Shown: positions 31,497-40,244 of the stretch, in pieces | Position numbering within the stretch: position 1 is the stretch's first letter | How the letters are laid out: each line of letters opens with the position of its first letter | Source: Armatimonadota bacterium | GTDB lineage: Bacteria > Armatimonadota > Fimbriimonadia > Fimbriimonadales > Fimbriimonadaceae | Length of the DNA stretch: 43,971 bases | NCBI GenBank assembly: GCA_020438215.1 | Contig: JAGQUX010000022.1 | Span: 1 to 43,971, forward strand | Reading direction: 5' to 3' | Notes under the pieces: generated by a model | Seen by the model: the letters and a program-made list of their open reading frames with translations, nothing else | What the model was told of the DNA's origin: nothing | Databases searched by the model: none | Position numbers and translations under genes: made by a program

Positions 31497-32076
31497 TTGT
31501 CTTTTGCTCTCCAACTTCTGATTTCACTTGTTGCGGTGCCAAATCGATTTCCGGGCTGGCATAGGCAACGATTCCGACGGTGAGGTTCACCTTGTCAGAT
31601 TCGCCATCAGAAGAGGCCATCTGTATAAGATAAACGCCGAAAGGCACTCCAGGTTCATCGGCAGCCCGCAAAAAGGCCATGACATTAGGGAAATCGCCCT
31701 CACAAAGCACAACGAAGTTCATTCGGGTGACATCCGCACCAGTTTCGGGGCGTTGTGGGCGGAAGCTTTTGACCTTCACCTTGGTCATCGCTGCGAGCGT
31801 GTTGACTTCCTTGAGTGTTTGTGGAGCAAGATTCTCGCCTTCGTTTGCGGTGATAAAGCTTGCAATTTCAGAATCGATCTTGGCGTACCGCTCCTCGTCT
31901 TGACGGAGGTCACGTCGAAGATCGTTTTGCTTTTGGATTTCCTTCTTCTTTGCGTCGATTGCGCTCGGAATCGGAGTGACGAAATCGTAAACCACCGTGG
32001 CAACCAGCGCAAGGAGCGCCAGAGCACAGACGATATTCCAGGTCATCACGTTATTGCCGAATTTGATATTGTTCAT
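31489..32076 (-). CDS. PilO/GspM-like inner-membrane assembly protein
   Basis: The 195-aa product has a short cytoplasmic N-terminus, one membrane segment (about residues 12-31, NIVCALALLALVATVVYDF), a coiled coil (SAIDAKKKEIQKQNDLRRDL) and a C-terminal ferredoxin-like domain (MNFVVLCEGDFPNVMAFLRAAD), the typical PilO layout. PilO or GspM links the cytoplasmic platform to the periplasmic parts. It overlaps the gspL-like gene by 4 nt (ATGA) and its stop overlaps the start of the GspC/PilP-like gene. Confidence 0.8.
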   Translation of the reverse strand: MNNIKFGNNVMTWNIVCALALLALVATVVYDFVTPIPSAIDAKKKEIQKQNDLRRDLRQDEERYAKIDSEIASFITANEGENLAPQTLKEVNTLAAMTKVKVKSFRPQRPETGADVTRMNFVVLCEGDFPNVMAFLRAADEPGVPFGVYLIQMASSDGESDKVNLTVGIVAYASPEIDLAPQQVKSEVGEQKTSG

Positions 32077-33341
32077 CGTGATGCCTTCTTCTTATCGGGT
32101 TCGGCGAGGGGGTAGTTGCCGATGACGTGGGCAGTGATAGAGAACTGCACTACAGGGACTTCTTCAATCAATGCGTCGTTGCTGAAGACGAGCCGCACAT
32201 CGCGGAGGCGACTGCTTGCGGAAAGGTTCTGGACGTAGGAACCAACTTGAAGACTGTTCTTAGCCGTCCCTTGAATTTGGAGTGGGCGTCCTCGTTGGAG
32301 GCTCATTCCGGTAATCCAGACTTCAGCGGGCAGAGCGTTGGAAGCAGTCGAGATGACATCGCTGAGGTGTTGTTTGGGTTCAAAACCATCCACAACAAAA
32401 GCGTGCTTTTCGTCAACGTTGGAGTACTTTTTGGTGAGGGCATCCATGCGGTTGGTGAGCCGCTTGGTTTCCGAGGAAGTCTTATCAATCTCCTTCTTGA
32501 CCGCTTTGGCTTGATCATCTCGGGACATTGTAATCATCGCGATTCCAGCAATTGCCGCACAGACCAGAAGCATCGCCAATCGCCGTCGATCATTGACTTT
32601 CTTTTCTGCAAGCTTGTTGACCTGCTCAGGGAGCTTGATGTCGATTTCGGATAGAACGCTACGGAGATGGCTTGCCGACGTGCCGCGAACTGGGAGCGGT
32701 GCATCAGGAAGGCTTACGCTCAGGCCGCTGACAACAGGAAGCTCTGCCATGCCCGCCGTTTGGAAGGTTCTCGCGATCTCCGAGTGAATTTGTTGTGGAT
32801 CAACGCTGTGATGGGCGACCCGGGAGTAGACCAGCTTGCCATTCTCAACGATATCCAGTGTGATGCCTTGAGCGTTTTCTTGGACTACGATGGCACTGGA
32901 TTGACCTACTTCGCGCGCCATTTGAACTGATCCGAGCGCGACCGGAGTCACAGCAACGACTTTCAATCCAGCGGATTTGGCCGCGGCTAAGGCATCGCGG
33001 AGGATATGTGCCGGGGTTGCGTAAGCAACTGCGATTCGTCCTTCGGTTGTGGTCTCATCGGTGAACTCGAAGTCCATCGCGATATCGAGCCCCTGGAGAG
33101 GGAATAGCTCTTGAGTTCGGAGAGCAAGAATCTTCCTTGCTTCCTCCTTGGGGATATTGGGAAGCGCGACCTTCTTTTCGAAAACCTGGCGGCGACCCAG
33201 CCCGAGTACAACTGCGCCACTAACGTTTGCATCGCGCGCAACATCAAAGAGCGAAGATCCTTCGTGGGTTTTGCCAGCGGAATCGGTGATTCGCACTAGC
33301 TCCGGTGACCACTCGACGATGGGATGAGTGTAATCCGGCAT
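32073..33341 (-). CDS. gspL: GspL-like protein with PilM-type actin-fold and PilN-type C-terminus
   Basis: The 422-aa product combines two roles. Residues about 1-230 form a PilM/GspL cytoplasmic actin-like domain (RKILALRTQELFPLQGLDIAMDF; SAIVVQENAQGITLDIVENG). A membrane segment near 256-274 (LAMLLVCAAIAGIAMITM) is followed by a coiled coil and a periplasmic ferredoxin-like domain (VWITGMSLQRGRPLQIQG) like PilN. GspL itself has this composition, and it recruits the GspE ATPase to the membrane. The gspK stop and its start overlap as TAATG; its stop overlaps the PilO-like start by 4 nt. Confidence 0.85.
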   Translation of the reverse strand: MPDYTHPIVEWSPELVRITDSAGKTHEGSSLFDVARDANVSGAVVLGLGRRQVFEKKVALPNIPKEEARKILALRTQELFPLQGLDIAMDFEFTDETTTEGRIAVAYATPAHILRDALAAAKSAGLKVVAVTPVALGSVQMAREVGQSSAIVVQENAQGITLDIVENGKLVYSRVAHHSVDPQQIHSEIARTFQTAGMAELPVVSGLSVSLPDAPLPVRGTSASHLRSVLSEIDIKLPEQVNKLAEKKVNDRRRLAMLLVCAAIAGIAMITMSRDDQAKAVKKEIDKTSSETKRLTNRMDALTKKYSNVDEKHAFVVDGFEPKQHLSDVISTASNALPAEVWITGMSLQRGRPLQIQGTAKNSLQVGSYVQNLSASSRLRDVRLVFSNDALIEEVPVVQFSITAHVIGNYPLAEPDKKKASR

Positions 33342-34582
33342 TATTGAGCCTCCATCAACGTTGTGTCGGTGGTGGATTCATCAGCCCATCCCCATTGGTC
33401 AACAGTGACGCTCGCGGGGAGGCGGCGAATTTTCAAGACTTGGCTCCGGTTTTCTTCATTGAGGGTAATCACTGCTTCAATCGTGACGGTCGCGTTGTTG
33501 TACTTTCCTTGTATACGCGCAATAAATGCAGACGATCCCACGGTGAAATAGTCAGCAATATCTTGGAGTACCTGTGCGGTGACGCCAGGAATCTCCGCAA
33601 GTTCGCCTAAAGATACAAAAGACCCTTGGCGAGAAAGGATGGCTTCCGTGATGTCCGTGGTCATCTCGGGGATGGAATTCAGAACGGCTTCGCTCGCCGT
33701 ATTCAGGTTGATTTTTCCTTTGACCGTCGGCTCAGCTGTGGTCGTAAGATTGCTCAGAATTGCCGAGAGGTCTTGCTGTTGAAGATTTTGTGTTGCAAAG
33801 ACCTCGCCAATGCCTTCAAAAGTGCCTTGCGTGTTGCGACGCTGGATGATCGCTTGCGCAGTTTGCGCTTGCAGACCAGCTTGAATCAGCTGCCCCAAGC
33901 CTACAGTGTTCACATTGACCCGGGCGGTGCCATCTTCGCGCTGGTTGAGGGAGGCAGAGTCGGTGGTCAGGAGCTCGTAGAGGGCGGGTTGTTCGGCGAC
34001 ATCGCCTGGGACGAGAAGCTCTCCAGAGACATCTTCTTGAACTTGATAGAGGAGGGCGGGAGTGAACCCTTTCACCAAAAGTAGCTCGTCGACAGAATCG
34101 AAATTGCGGAGCTTGGCGTTGTAAGGCGTGGTGAGGGTGTTATAGAATTCATCCTTTGCGCCAAGGGCACGGGGTTGGAGCTGCTCTTCTCGCCAGTCGA
34201 GAAGAGCAGAAATCAACTCGTCTTGGATGTTCATCCGTTGGAGTTGCTCTTCACTCACTGAGTTCAAATTGACGAACGCTCCGGCATCTAGGATTTGAAT
34301 TCGGAAAGAACCGTTTCCAACCAGGAAGTTCTCATCGCCGTTTTGTCCAAGTGCAACCCAGTCATCGGTAGTGGTTGTATACGGCGTGGTGAGGAGCTCG
34401 ATATTGAGCCGCGCCTGCGCAATTCCGCTTTCCGCCATTGAAAAAGCAGCGCGTTGATCGTTGCGAGTCGCCTCGGTGCGGATGTGGCTCCCGATCCGCA
34501 TCCCGAACGATGTGACTACGAGGATCATCACCAGAGTGAGTGCCAGCGACATGATGAATGCTGAACCGCGTTGCTTTCTCAT
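33341..34582 (-). CDS. gspK: GspK minor pseudopilin with helix-hairpin-helix segments
   Basis: The 413-aa product begins MRKQRGSAFIMSLALTLVMILVV; GspK proteins have this longer hydrophobic start without the strict GFTLIE processing motif. An alpha domain follows, with GGASERQ-like low-complexity regions and helix-hairpin-helix elements (INLNTASEAVLNSIPEMTTDITEAI; LAEIPGVTAQVLQDIADYF). GspK caps the pseudopilus tip together with GspI and GspJ. Length and order between gspJ and gspL support the call. Overlaps: 4 nt with gspJ, and TAATG with gspL. Confidence 0.88.
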   Translation of the reverse strand: MRKQRGSAFIMSLALTLVMILVVTSFGMRIGSHIRTEATRNDQRAAFSMAESGIAQARLNIELLTTPYTTTTDDWVALGQNGDENFLVGNGSFRIQILDAGAFVNLNSVSEEQLQRMNIQDELISALLDWREEQLQPRALGAKDEFYNTLTTPYNAKLRNFDSVDELLLVKGFTPALLYQVQEDVSGELLVPGDVAEQPALYELLTTDSASLNQREDGTARVNVNTVGLGQLIQAGLQAQTAQAIIQRRNTQGTFEGIGEVFATQNLQQQDLSAILSNLTTTAEPTVKGKINLNTASEAVLNSIPEMTTDITEAILSRQGSFVSLGELAEIPGVTAQVLQDIADYFTVGSSAFIARIQGKYNNATVTIEAVITLNEENRSQVLKIRRLPASVTVDQWGWADESTTDTTLMEAQ

Positions 34583-35295
34583 GGTTGCTGACCGTCCGTG
34601 CCAATAGTCAGCGGGTTGGCGACAGTGATGTCACTCCCTGGGAGTCTGAAAACAAAAACAACTGGTCGGTCGTCGCCATCTAGAGTGAATCGCATACGGA
34701 CGGCGGCCGGAATGCGGCGTTGGCCGGTGATGGAATCCCAGGTTGTAGTCCATTCGATGCCATCCCAGAACTCATATTGTGCGTCAATCACCCCTGGATA
34801 AAGGAGTTGCTCGGTTCCTCCCTGAGTAGGGTCGCCGTCGGCAGGATTTTGAATGCGGATAAAGAGCCCGTCACCTTGCGCTTCGCTCCCTACTGGATTG
34901 AGGGAAAGGCTGACCTCCGCCACGCCCCCTTGTGGCCCAAATTGGTCGTTGAGAGTTTCGAAATCTGTTTCCTCGCTTCGGAGGAATGCCCCGTCTACTG
35001 TTTTCCCGAGGGAAGTGAAGACTAGGGTGTTCTGATCGGAAGTCTGCAAACTTTCGGTGTTGTAAAGGAAATACGTCAGGCGATCAGTGTCGTCGTTGTT
35101 GAGGAACGCCGCAGTGACATAGCGCTCCAGAAGTGTTTTCACCCGGACTTTTGCTTGATATTCATCCAGACGTTCTGGGGTGGTTTTCACGTAATCCAAA
35201 GTAGAGGAGTAGACAATGGCAATCCCGAAAAGCACGAGTACGGACATTGCGAAGACGGTCATCAGCTCAATGAGGGTGTAGCCGCGTTGTTTCAT
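34579..35295 (-). CDS. gspJ: GspJ-like minor pseudopilin
   Basis: The 238-aa product starts KQRGYTLIELMTVFAMSVLVLFG, a prepilin-type signal with G before the processed aromatic residue and Glu at +5. Prepilin peptidase would cleave after the Gly and methylate the new N-terminus. The remaining region is a beta-rich globular head (FWDGIEWTTTWDSITGQRRIPAAVRMRF). Order and the 4-nt overlaps with gspI and gspK fit GspJ. Confidence 0.85.
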   Translation of the reverse strand: MKQRGYTLIELMTVFAMSVLVLFGIAIVYSSTLDYVKTTPERLDEYQAKVRVKTLLERYVTAAFLNNDDTDRLTYFLYNTESLQTSDQNTLVFTSLGKTVDGAFLRSEETDFETLNDQFGPQGGVAEVSLSLNPVGSEAQGDGLFIRIQNPADGDPTQGGTEQLLYPGVIDAQYEFWDGIEWTTTWDSITGQRRIPAAVRMRFTLDGDDRPVVFVFRLPGSDITVANPLTIGTDGQQP

Positions 35296-35678
35296 GCCCC
35301 GCCCTCACCTTCTTGTGGTGGTTCGTAGATGACGGTCTCTGCGGTGGCAGAACCCTTTGAATTGCTTTGCACTTGCACACGCACACCAATCAGGCTTGCT
35401 GTGCCGGTATTGACGACTTCGGCGGTCCAGGTGTAGTCAGAGTACCGCTCGTCATCAAATGAGCCGCCAGCTTGGGTTGAATACTCTTCTGTGGCGATCA
35501 GTTCTTCTAACTTTTCATAAGCTAAGCGGGTGACGATCTCTTTTTCACCGACCGCACGCTCCGCGCGGATGAGACCGGTGATGGCGGACATCATCGCGGT
35601 GATCGCGACTCCGAGGACAAATACGGAGACGAGAACTTCAACAAGGGTGAATCCGGATTTAGCCGATGCGTTGTTCAA
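35292..35678 (-). CDS. gspI: GspI-like minor pseudopilin
   Basis: The 128-aa product has the prepilin signal SAKSGFTLVEVLVSVFVLGVAIT and a small head domain with YTWTAEVVNTGTASLIGVRVQVQ. The start appears to be TTG at 35678, supported by GGGAGG about 11 bases upstream; this overlaps gspH by 20 nt. GspI nucleates the pseudopilus tip with J and K. No prepilin peptidase (GspO/PilD) gene is in the window, so processing must come from elsewhere in the genome. Confidence 0.85.
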   Translation of the reverse strand: MNNASAKSGFTLVEVLVSVFVLGVAITAMMSAITGLIRAERAVGEKEIVTRLAYEKLEELIATEEYSTQAGGSFDDERYSDYTWTAEVVNTGTASLIGVRVQVQSNSKGSATAETVIYEPPQEGEGGA

Positions 35679-36261
35679 TTTGCCCGGCCTCCCAGGATTC
35701 TTGTTCGAGGTCGTCGAGGGTGCCCGGAATCACGCGCGAAGATCCTTGCGCAGGATCAATAATCCAGATGTAGGATGCGCCGTCTTGCTCAAATTCAAGG
35801 GCTGACCGATCGGCGGTGCCATCGGGATAGAACCCGGCTTCCCAATCTTGCTGAGTAATGCGTTCATCAGCAACTTGAAAATCGACTAGGGAAGTGCCCT
35901 CAGGCATGGGGATGCTGGTCAGCATCGCGGGGCGGACATTGTCGGATGTGGAAGTGACTGGCCCTTCTTGTTCTTGTGTTGTTTGCCCGAACGGCACATT
36001 GGCAGGATCGACAGTTGCCTGGAGTTGGATTTGTCCATCATCGCTGATGTTGATCAGCATGTTGTTTTGCCCTTCGAGGGAAAGGCGACGCGCTTCTTGG
36101 GCGATGGTGTCGAGGGAGAGCCGAAAACCGAGGGCTTCCTGACTTCTTTGTACGGCCCGAAGCCAAGGGGTGGCGAGTGCGGCCATGAGTGTGATGACAA
36201 ACACCACCACACTCACTTCCACAAACGTGAATCCACCCTTTCGGATTCGGCCTTTCATCAT
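35659..36261 (-). CDS. gspH: GspH-like minor pseudopilin
   Basis: The 200-aa product starts MMKGRIRKGGFTFVEVSVVVFVITLMAALATP, a prepilin signal with GFTFVEV and a long hydrophobic helix. A globular head follows with QNNMLINISDDGQIQLQ and ALEFEQDGASYIWIIDP strands. It lies between gspG and gspI as expected for the minor pseudopilin H, with 18 bp separating it from gspG. Length is slightly above typical GspH (about 170). Confidence 0.82.
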   Translation of the reverse strand: MMKGRIRKGGFTFVEVSVVVFVITLMAALATPWLRAVQRSQEALGFRLSLDTIAQEARRLSLEGQNNMLINISDDGQIQLQATVDPANVPFGQTTQEQEGPVTSTSDNVRPAMLTSIPMPEGTSLVDFQVADERITQQDWEAGFYPDGTADRSALEFEQDGASYIWIIDPAQGSSRVIPGTLDDLEQESWEAGQIEQRIG

Positions 36262-36279
36262 GTTTCTACCTAGTGATGG

Positions 36280-36723
36280 TTACTCGCCGGCAACAATGAT
36301 GTCTTCGTTATCGCCTTCGCCGCCTTCTTGTCCATCTTTGCCGAAGCTGAGAAGGACATAAGATTCATCACCATAGGGGCCGGGCCACTCGTAGTAGTAT
36401 TCGTTGCCCCAAGGATCCGCAGGGATCGGCTTGGTGGTATAGGGTCCGCGCCATCCATCGGCATCACCGGGTTGATCGCGGAGTGCGTAAACGCCTTCTT
36501 CTGATGATGGATAGCGACCGACATCAATGCGGAAGGTTTCGATCATTTTATTCATCGCTTCCAGGTCGCCCATTGCTTTGGCAACTTTGGCTTGCTCAGT
36601 TCGTCCGACGATTTTCGGAACGATCATAGCCGCCAGGATCGCGATGATCAAGATAACGACAAGGAGTTCGATAAGCGTAAACGCTCGTCGAAGAGTTGTG
36701 TGCTTCTTGTTTGGTAGTTTCAT
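36280..36723 (-). CDS. gspG: GspG major pseudopilin
   Basis: The 147-aa product has the classic prepilin start RRAFTLIELLVVILIIAILAAMIVPKI. Note the residue before Phe is Ala rather than the usual Gly. The GspG-specific head contains GRYPSSEEGVYALRDQPGDADGWRGPY, DPWGNEYYYEWPGPYG and LLSFGKDGQEGGEGDNEDI, which is the calcium-binding loop of GspG. It forms the pseudopilus shaft. It follows gspF by 2 bp. Confidence 0.93.
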   Translation of the reverse strand: MKLPNKKHTTLRRAFTLIELLVVILIIAILAAMIVPKIVGRTEQAKVAKAMGDLEAMNKMIETFRIDVGRYPSSEEGVYALRDQPGDADGWRGPYTTKPIPADPWGNEYYYEWPGPYGDESYVLLSFGKDGQEGGEGDNEDIIVAGE

Positions 36724-36725
36724 GA

Positions 36726-37946
36726 TTACTTCACCAAGTCTTGCGCCGAGAAGATGGGAAGCAAGACAGAGAGGACGACGAAGGCGACAAATCCACCCAT
36801 CACGAGAACGATGACCGGCTCTAAGGAGGAGGTCAATCGACGGAGGGATTGTTCGACTTCGAAATCGAGGCTTGTGGAGACGCGATTGAGCATCTTAGGG
36901 AGGTCGCCAGTTTCTTCACCAATAGCGACCATGTGGGTGAGAACAGGAGGGAATGCTCCCGTATCTTCCATAGATTGGGCGATACCGCGTCCTTCACGGA
37001 CATCGTTTTGGACTTGGTCGCTGGTGGAGGAGAACACTTTGTTACCACTGGCGAGCCCAGCAAGTCGGAGCGCTTCCAGAATCGGTACGCCGCCATAAAC
37101 CAGAGTGCCAAGAACACGCGCATAGCGACTGACCACAGCTTTCTTCACGATGGGGCCACCCATTGGGAGGTTCATGAGAAGGCGGTCTTTTGCAACGGCA
37201 CCAGCTTCGGTTGCTGACCAGATTCGCACTCCAACAACGAGAGCCACGATACCAACGACGATGGCCACCCAGTTTCCGGTGATAAAGCTAGTCACACCCA
37301 GGAGGATCTTGGTGGGGGCGGGAAGGCTATCGCCGAGCCCATCAAAGACCACTTGAAGGCGGGGAACAACGAATGTCAAGAGGAAGACGACAACGAAAAC
37401 GGCAGTGGCAGAGAGCACTGCCGGATAAACGAGTGCACTGACGACTTGTGAGCGGCGAGCCACCTCGTTTTCGAGGAGATCGGCGAGGCGTTCTGCCGAT
37501 TCTGGAAACTGCCCGGATGCTTCACCTGCGGCGAGGGTTTGACAATACACATCGCTGAAAAGTTTTGGGTGCTTGGAGAGGGCATCTGAGATTGCCATCC
37601 CCCCGCGGACATCTTCCAGAACGTCCTCCGTCGCATGGACAAGGGGTAGTGCCTCGGTCTGTTCCGCCATGACGGCGAGCACCCGGTCAAGAGGAAGGCC
37701 AGCGGCGGAGAGGTCGCTCATCCGGCGAGTGTAGAGAGCCAGATCGTGTTTAGTCGACTTGTTCTTCTTCTTTTCGCCCGAGGAGGTTTTGCGTTGCTGA
37801 GAAACCGCTGCCGATTGCTCAATCTCAGTGACGTATCGCCCTTCAGCCAAAACCGCAGCGATTGCGGCTTTTTCATCATTCGCTTCCACCAGCCCGGTTT
37901 TGCGATTCCCGGCGGTATCAACGGCTGAGTAGCTGAACGTAGGCAT
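36726..37946 (-). CDS. gspF: GspF inner-membrane platform protein
   Basis: The 406-aa product begins PTFSYSAVDTAGNRKTGLVEA, the usual GspF/PilC N-terminus. Two GspF domains follow (DLALYTRRMSDLSAAGLPLDRVL near 65-90; ARVLGTLVYGGVPILEAL near 275-292), and three membrane segments lie near 170-190, 220-242 and 378-400. It anchors the ATPase and pseudopilus base in the inner membrane. Spacing is 6 bp after gspE and 2 bp before gspG. Confidence 0.95.
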   Translation of the reverse strand: MPTFSYSAVDTAGNRKTGLVEANDEKAAIAAVLAEGRYVTEIEQSAAVSQQRKTSSGEKKKNKSTKHDLALYTRRMSDLSAAGLPLDRVLAVMAEQTEALPLVHATEDVLEDVRGGMAISDALSKHPKLFSDVYCQTLAAGEASGQFPESAERLADLLENEVARRSQVVSALVYPAVLSATAVFVVVFLLTFVVPRLQVVFDGLGDSLPAPTKILLGVTSFITGNWVAIVVGIVALVVGVRIWSATEAGAVAKDRLLMNLPMGGPIVKKAVVSRYARVLGTLVYGGVPILEALRLAGLASGNKVFSSTSDQVQNDVREGRGIAQSMEDTGAFPPVLTHMVAIGEETGDLPKMLNRVSTSLDFEVEQSLRRLTSSLEPVIVLVMGGFVAFVVLSVLLPIFSAQDLVK

Positions 37947-37952
37947 AGAAGG

Positions 37953-39509
37953 TTAGATATCCTCTCTTTGACAAACGCGGAGCACTTCTTCGGCAGTGGA
38001 GATTCCTTCCAGAACGGCAAGGCGGCCCTCACCGAGGAGCGTCCGCATGTTCTGCACTTTCAATGCGTGATCTTTGATCTTGCTGGCGGCTTCGCGCTCA
38101 ACCGTCATTCGGCGGACTTCTTCATCTACCGTCATGAGTTCGTAAACACCGCGACGACCGCGATATCCGGAGCCACCGCATTTTTCACAGCCGGCGCCGT
38201 GTCGGAATGGCGGGTTGTTGACATCGTAATGCGATTCGTTCAAGCCAAGCGCGATGAGCGCATCTGGTTCGGGCATATACGGCTCAACACAATCCGGGCA
38301 GTTGCGACGGATGAGTCGTTGAGCCAAGACGCCGACAATCGAGCTAGCGGCTAAGAACGGTTCTACGCCCATATCCAGCAATCGGGTGATGGCGCTGGGG
38401 GCATCATTTGTGTGCAACGTGCTAAAGACAAGGTGACCAGTGAGCGCCGCGTGGATCGCGATTTCCGCGGTTTCATGGTCGCGGATTTCACCGACCATGA
38501 TGACGTCCGGGTCTTGACGGACGATTGAGCGGAGGCCGTTAGCGAATGTCAAACCGATGTTCGCACGAACTTGAATTTGTCCAATGCCAGGGACTTGATA
38601 TTCCACCGGATCTTCGATGGTAAGGATGTTGCGCTCTGGAGAATAGATTTCCTGCAGAGCGGCATAAAGCGTAGTGGACTTACCCGAACCAGTCGGACCA
38701 GTGACCAAGATCATCCCGTAAGGGATAGAGATGACCTTGCGCATGATCTCCAGGGTGTCGGCGCGCATCCCAAGCTGTTCGAGCGTGAGGATGGACGTGC
38801 CTTTGTCCAGAATACGGAGAACCGCACGTTCGCCTTGGACGGTGGGAACGATAGAAACACGGACGTCAATCTGTCGGGAACCAAGGGTGAGTTTGATACG
38901 ACCATCTTGGGGAAGGCGTCGCTCAGCGATGTTGAGTTCAGCGAGAATCTTGAGGCGACTGATGAATGCCGCGTGCATCCGGCGCGGCGGGGACATTGTG
39001 TCCTTGAGAATCCCGTCTACACGGAAACGAACTTTGAGTTCCTTTTCGTAAGGCTCAATGTGGATGTCAGATACGCCATCGCGGACAGCTTGGGCGAACA
39101 TGACGTTCACCATTTGAACGACTGCCGCTTCGCCAGCTAGCTTGGTGAGGTCAGCAAGGTCATCAACATTGTCGCCATCAGGGATTGCATCTTCCTCGGT
39201 AGGAAGGTCGGACATCATCCCCTGCAGGAATCTTGCTTCAAGGCGATCACGAATCAGATTCGGATCGGCAATGGAAATCTCAACGGTCTTATTGATCAGG
39301 ATGCCAAGGTCATCAGCGGCGGTGAGTTGCTCCGGAGAGCCGATAGCGACCTTGATCGAGCCGTTTTTTGCACCGAGGGGAAGGATCTGGTGCTTGATGG
39401 CGTATTCACGGGGAACAAGGCTAATGGCATCGTCGTCTGGCTTGGTTTCTTCCAGATCGACGAATGGAAAGCCGTACTTTTCTTGGCTAGAGTTATTGAT
39501 ATCAGACAC
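37953..39509 (-). CDS. gspE: GspE secretion ATPase
   Basis: The 518-aa product starts at GTG 39509, with AGGGAG upstream. It has the full N-terminal domain (LVPREYAIKHQILPL near 31-45), SDIHIEP near 147-153, Walker A GPTGSGKS at 271-278, the Asp box near 297-304, Walker B IMVGEIRD at 337-344, the His box STLHTN and a C4 zinc motif (C404, C407, C441, C444). It powers pseudopilus assembly in the cytoplasm. It is first in the 12-gene operon that ends at 27583. Confidence 0.96.
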   Translation of the reverse strand: MSDINNSSQEKYGFPFVDLEETKPDDDAISLVPREYAIKHQILPLGAKNGSIKVAIGSPEQLTAADDLGILINKTVEISIADPNLIRDRLEARFLQGMMSDLPTEEDAIPDGDNVDDLADLTKLAGEAAVVQMVNVMFAQAVRDGVSDIHIEPYEKELKVRFRVDGILKDTMSPPRRMHAAFISRLKILAELNIAERRLPQDGRIKLTLGSRQIDVRVSIVPTVQGERAVLRILDKGTSILTLEQLGMRADTLEIMRKVISIPYGMILVTGPTGSGKSTTLYAALQEIYSPERNILTIEDPVEYQVPGIGQIQVRANIGLTFANGLRSIVRQDPDVIMVGEIRDHETAEIAIHAALTGHLVFSTLHTNDAPSAITRLLDMGVEPFLAASSIVGVLAQRLIRRNCPDCVEPYMPEPDALIALGLNESHYDVNNPPFRHGAGCEKCGGSGYRGRRGVYELMTVDEEVRRMTVEREAASKIKDHALKVQNMRTLLGEGRLAVLEGISTAEEVLRVCQREDI

Positions 39510-39553
39510 CTATGGATGCTCCCTATTGACCGCTCGAACCGGCTCAGACGGCG

Positions 39554-39574
39554 AACTGAACGTTAGGTTCAGTT
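39554..39574. promoter_or_regulatory. Hairpin upstream of the gspE operon
   Basis: AACTGAAC (39554-39561) and GTTCAGTT (39567-39574) form an 8-bp stem with loop GTTAG, 45 bases upstream of the gspE start. It could be a 5' UTR hairpin or an operator dyad. TATACA on the minus strand just beyond it is a weak -10 candidate. Confidence 0.4.
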
Positions 39575-39616
39575 GAATGTATACAAAAATGGACTTTTGT
39601 CCGCTTGATCTACGGT

Positions 39617-40153
39617 CTAGTTTTTGTAAACGTCAGCCTGGAACAGAGAGCGGCCGGTTTCATCTCGTCCGAAAGATCGCCGCAAGTGGCAACCGTGTCC
39701 ACCATTCCTCTCGAAGTAATGCTGGTGATAGTCTTCGGCGGGCCAGAAGGTTTCTAGCTCGGTGATTTCTGTGACGATGGGATTATTGAAAAACTGTTGT
39801 GCCCAAGACTTGCTTCCTTCCGCGATCATCTGTTCCTCGGTGGAGGAGTAGTAGATTGCTGATCGATATTGGGTGCCGACATCAGGGCCTTGGCGATTGA
39901 GAGTGGTGGGGTCGTGGATTTCCCAGAAGATGTGCAATAGTTCGCTGTACGAAACTTTGCTTGGGTCGTACTCAACCTCCACGACTTCTGCGTGACCCGT
40001 GAGTCCCGAGCAGACTTCCTTGTAGGTCACATTTTTGACATGACCACCCATGTAACCGCTGGTTGCGTCAATCACTCCGGGGACTTTGCGGAAAAGGTCT
40101 TCAACCCCCCAGAAACAGCCGCCGGCAAGGTAAGCCTTCTTTGTTGCACTCAT
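39617..40153 (-). CDS. msrA: Peptide methionine-S-sulfoxide reductase MsrA
   Basis: MsrA reduces methionine-S-sulfoxide in proteins, a repair step under oxidative stress. The 178-aa product has the catalytic AGGCFWG with Cys13, then GYMGGH, GHAEVVEVEYDP, FWEIHDPTTLNRQGPDVGTQYRS, and FWPAEDYHQHYFERN. Near the C-terminus, GHGCHLRR provides a possible resolving Cys. No signal peptide, so cytoplasmic. It is divergent from the BNR-repeat gene and separated from the gspE start by about 107 bp. Confidence 0.96.
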   Translation of the reverse strand: MSATKKAYLAGGCFWGVEDLFRKVPGVIDATSGYMGGHVKNVTYKEVCSGLTGHAEVVEVEYDPSKVSYSELLHIFWEIHDPTTLNRQGPDVGTQYRSAIYYSSTEEQMIAEGSKSWAQQFFNNPIVTEITELETFWPAEDYHQHYFERNGGHGCHLRRSFGRDETGRSLFQADVYKN

Positions 40154-40244
40154 AAAATCACTTTATGCGGTTTCGGATAGGAAAATTCCACGGGCCTAGT
40201 GAGATTTCTCGCGAAATTGGGCAGTGCTTCGTCAGAATAGAGTG

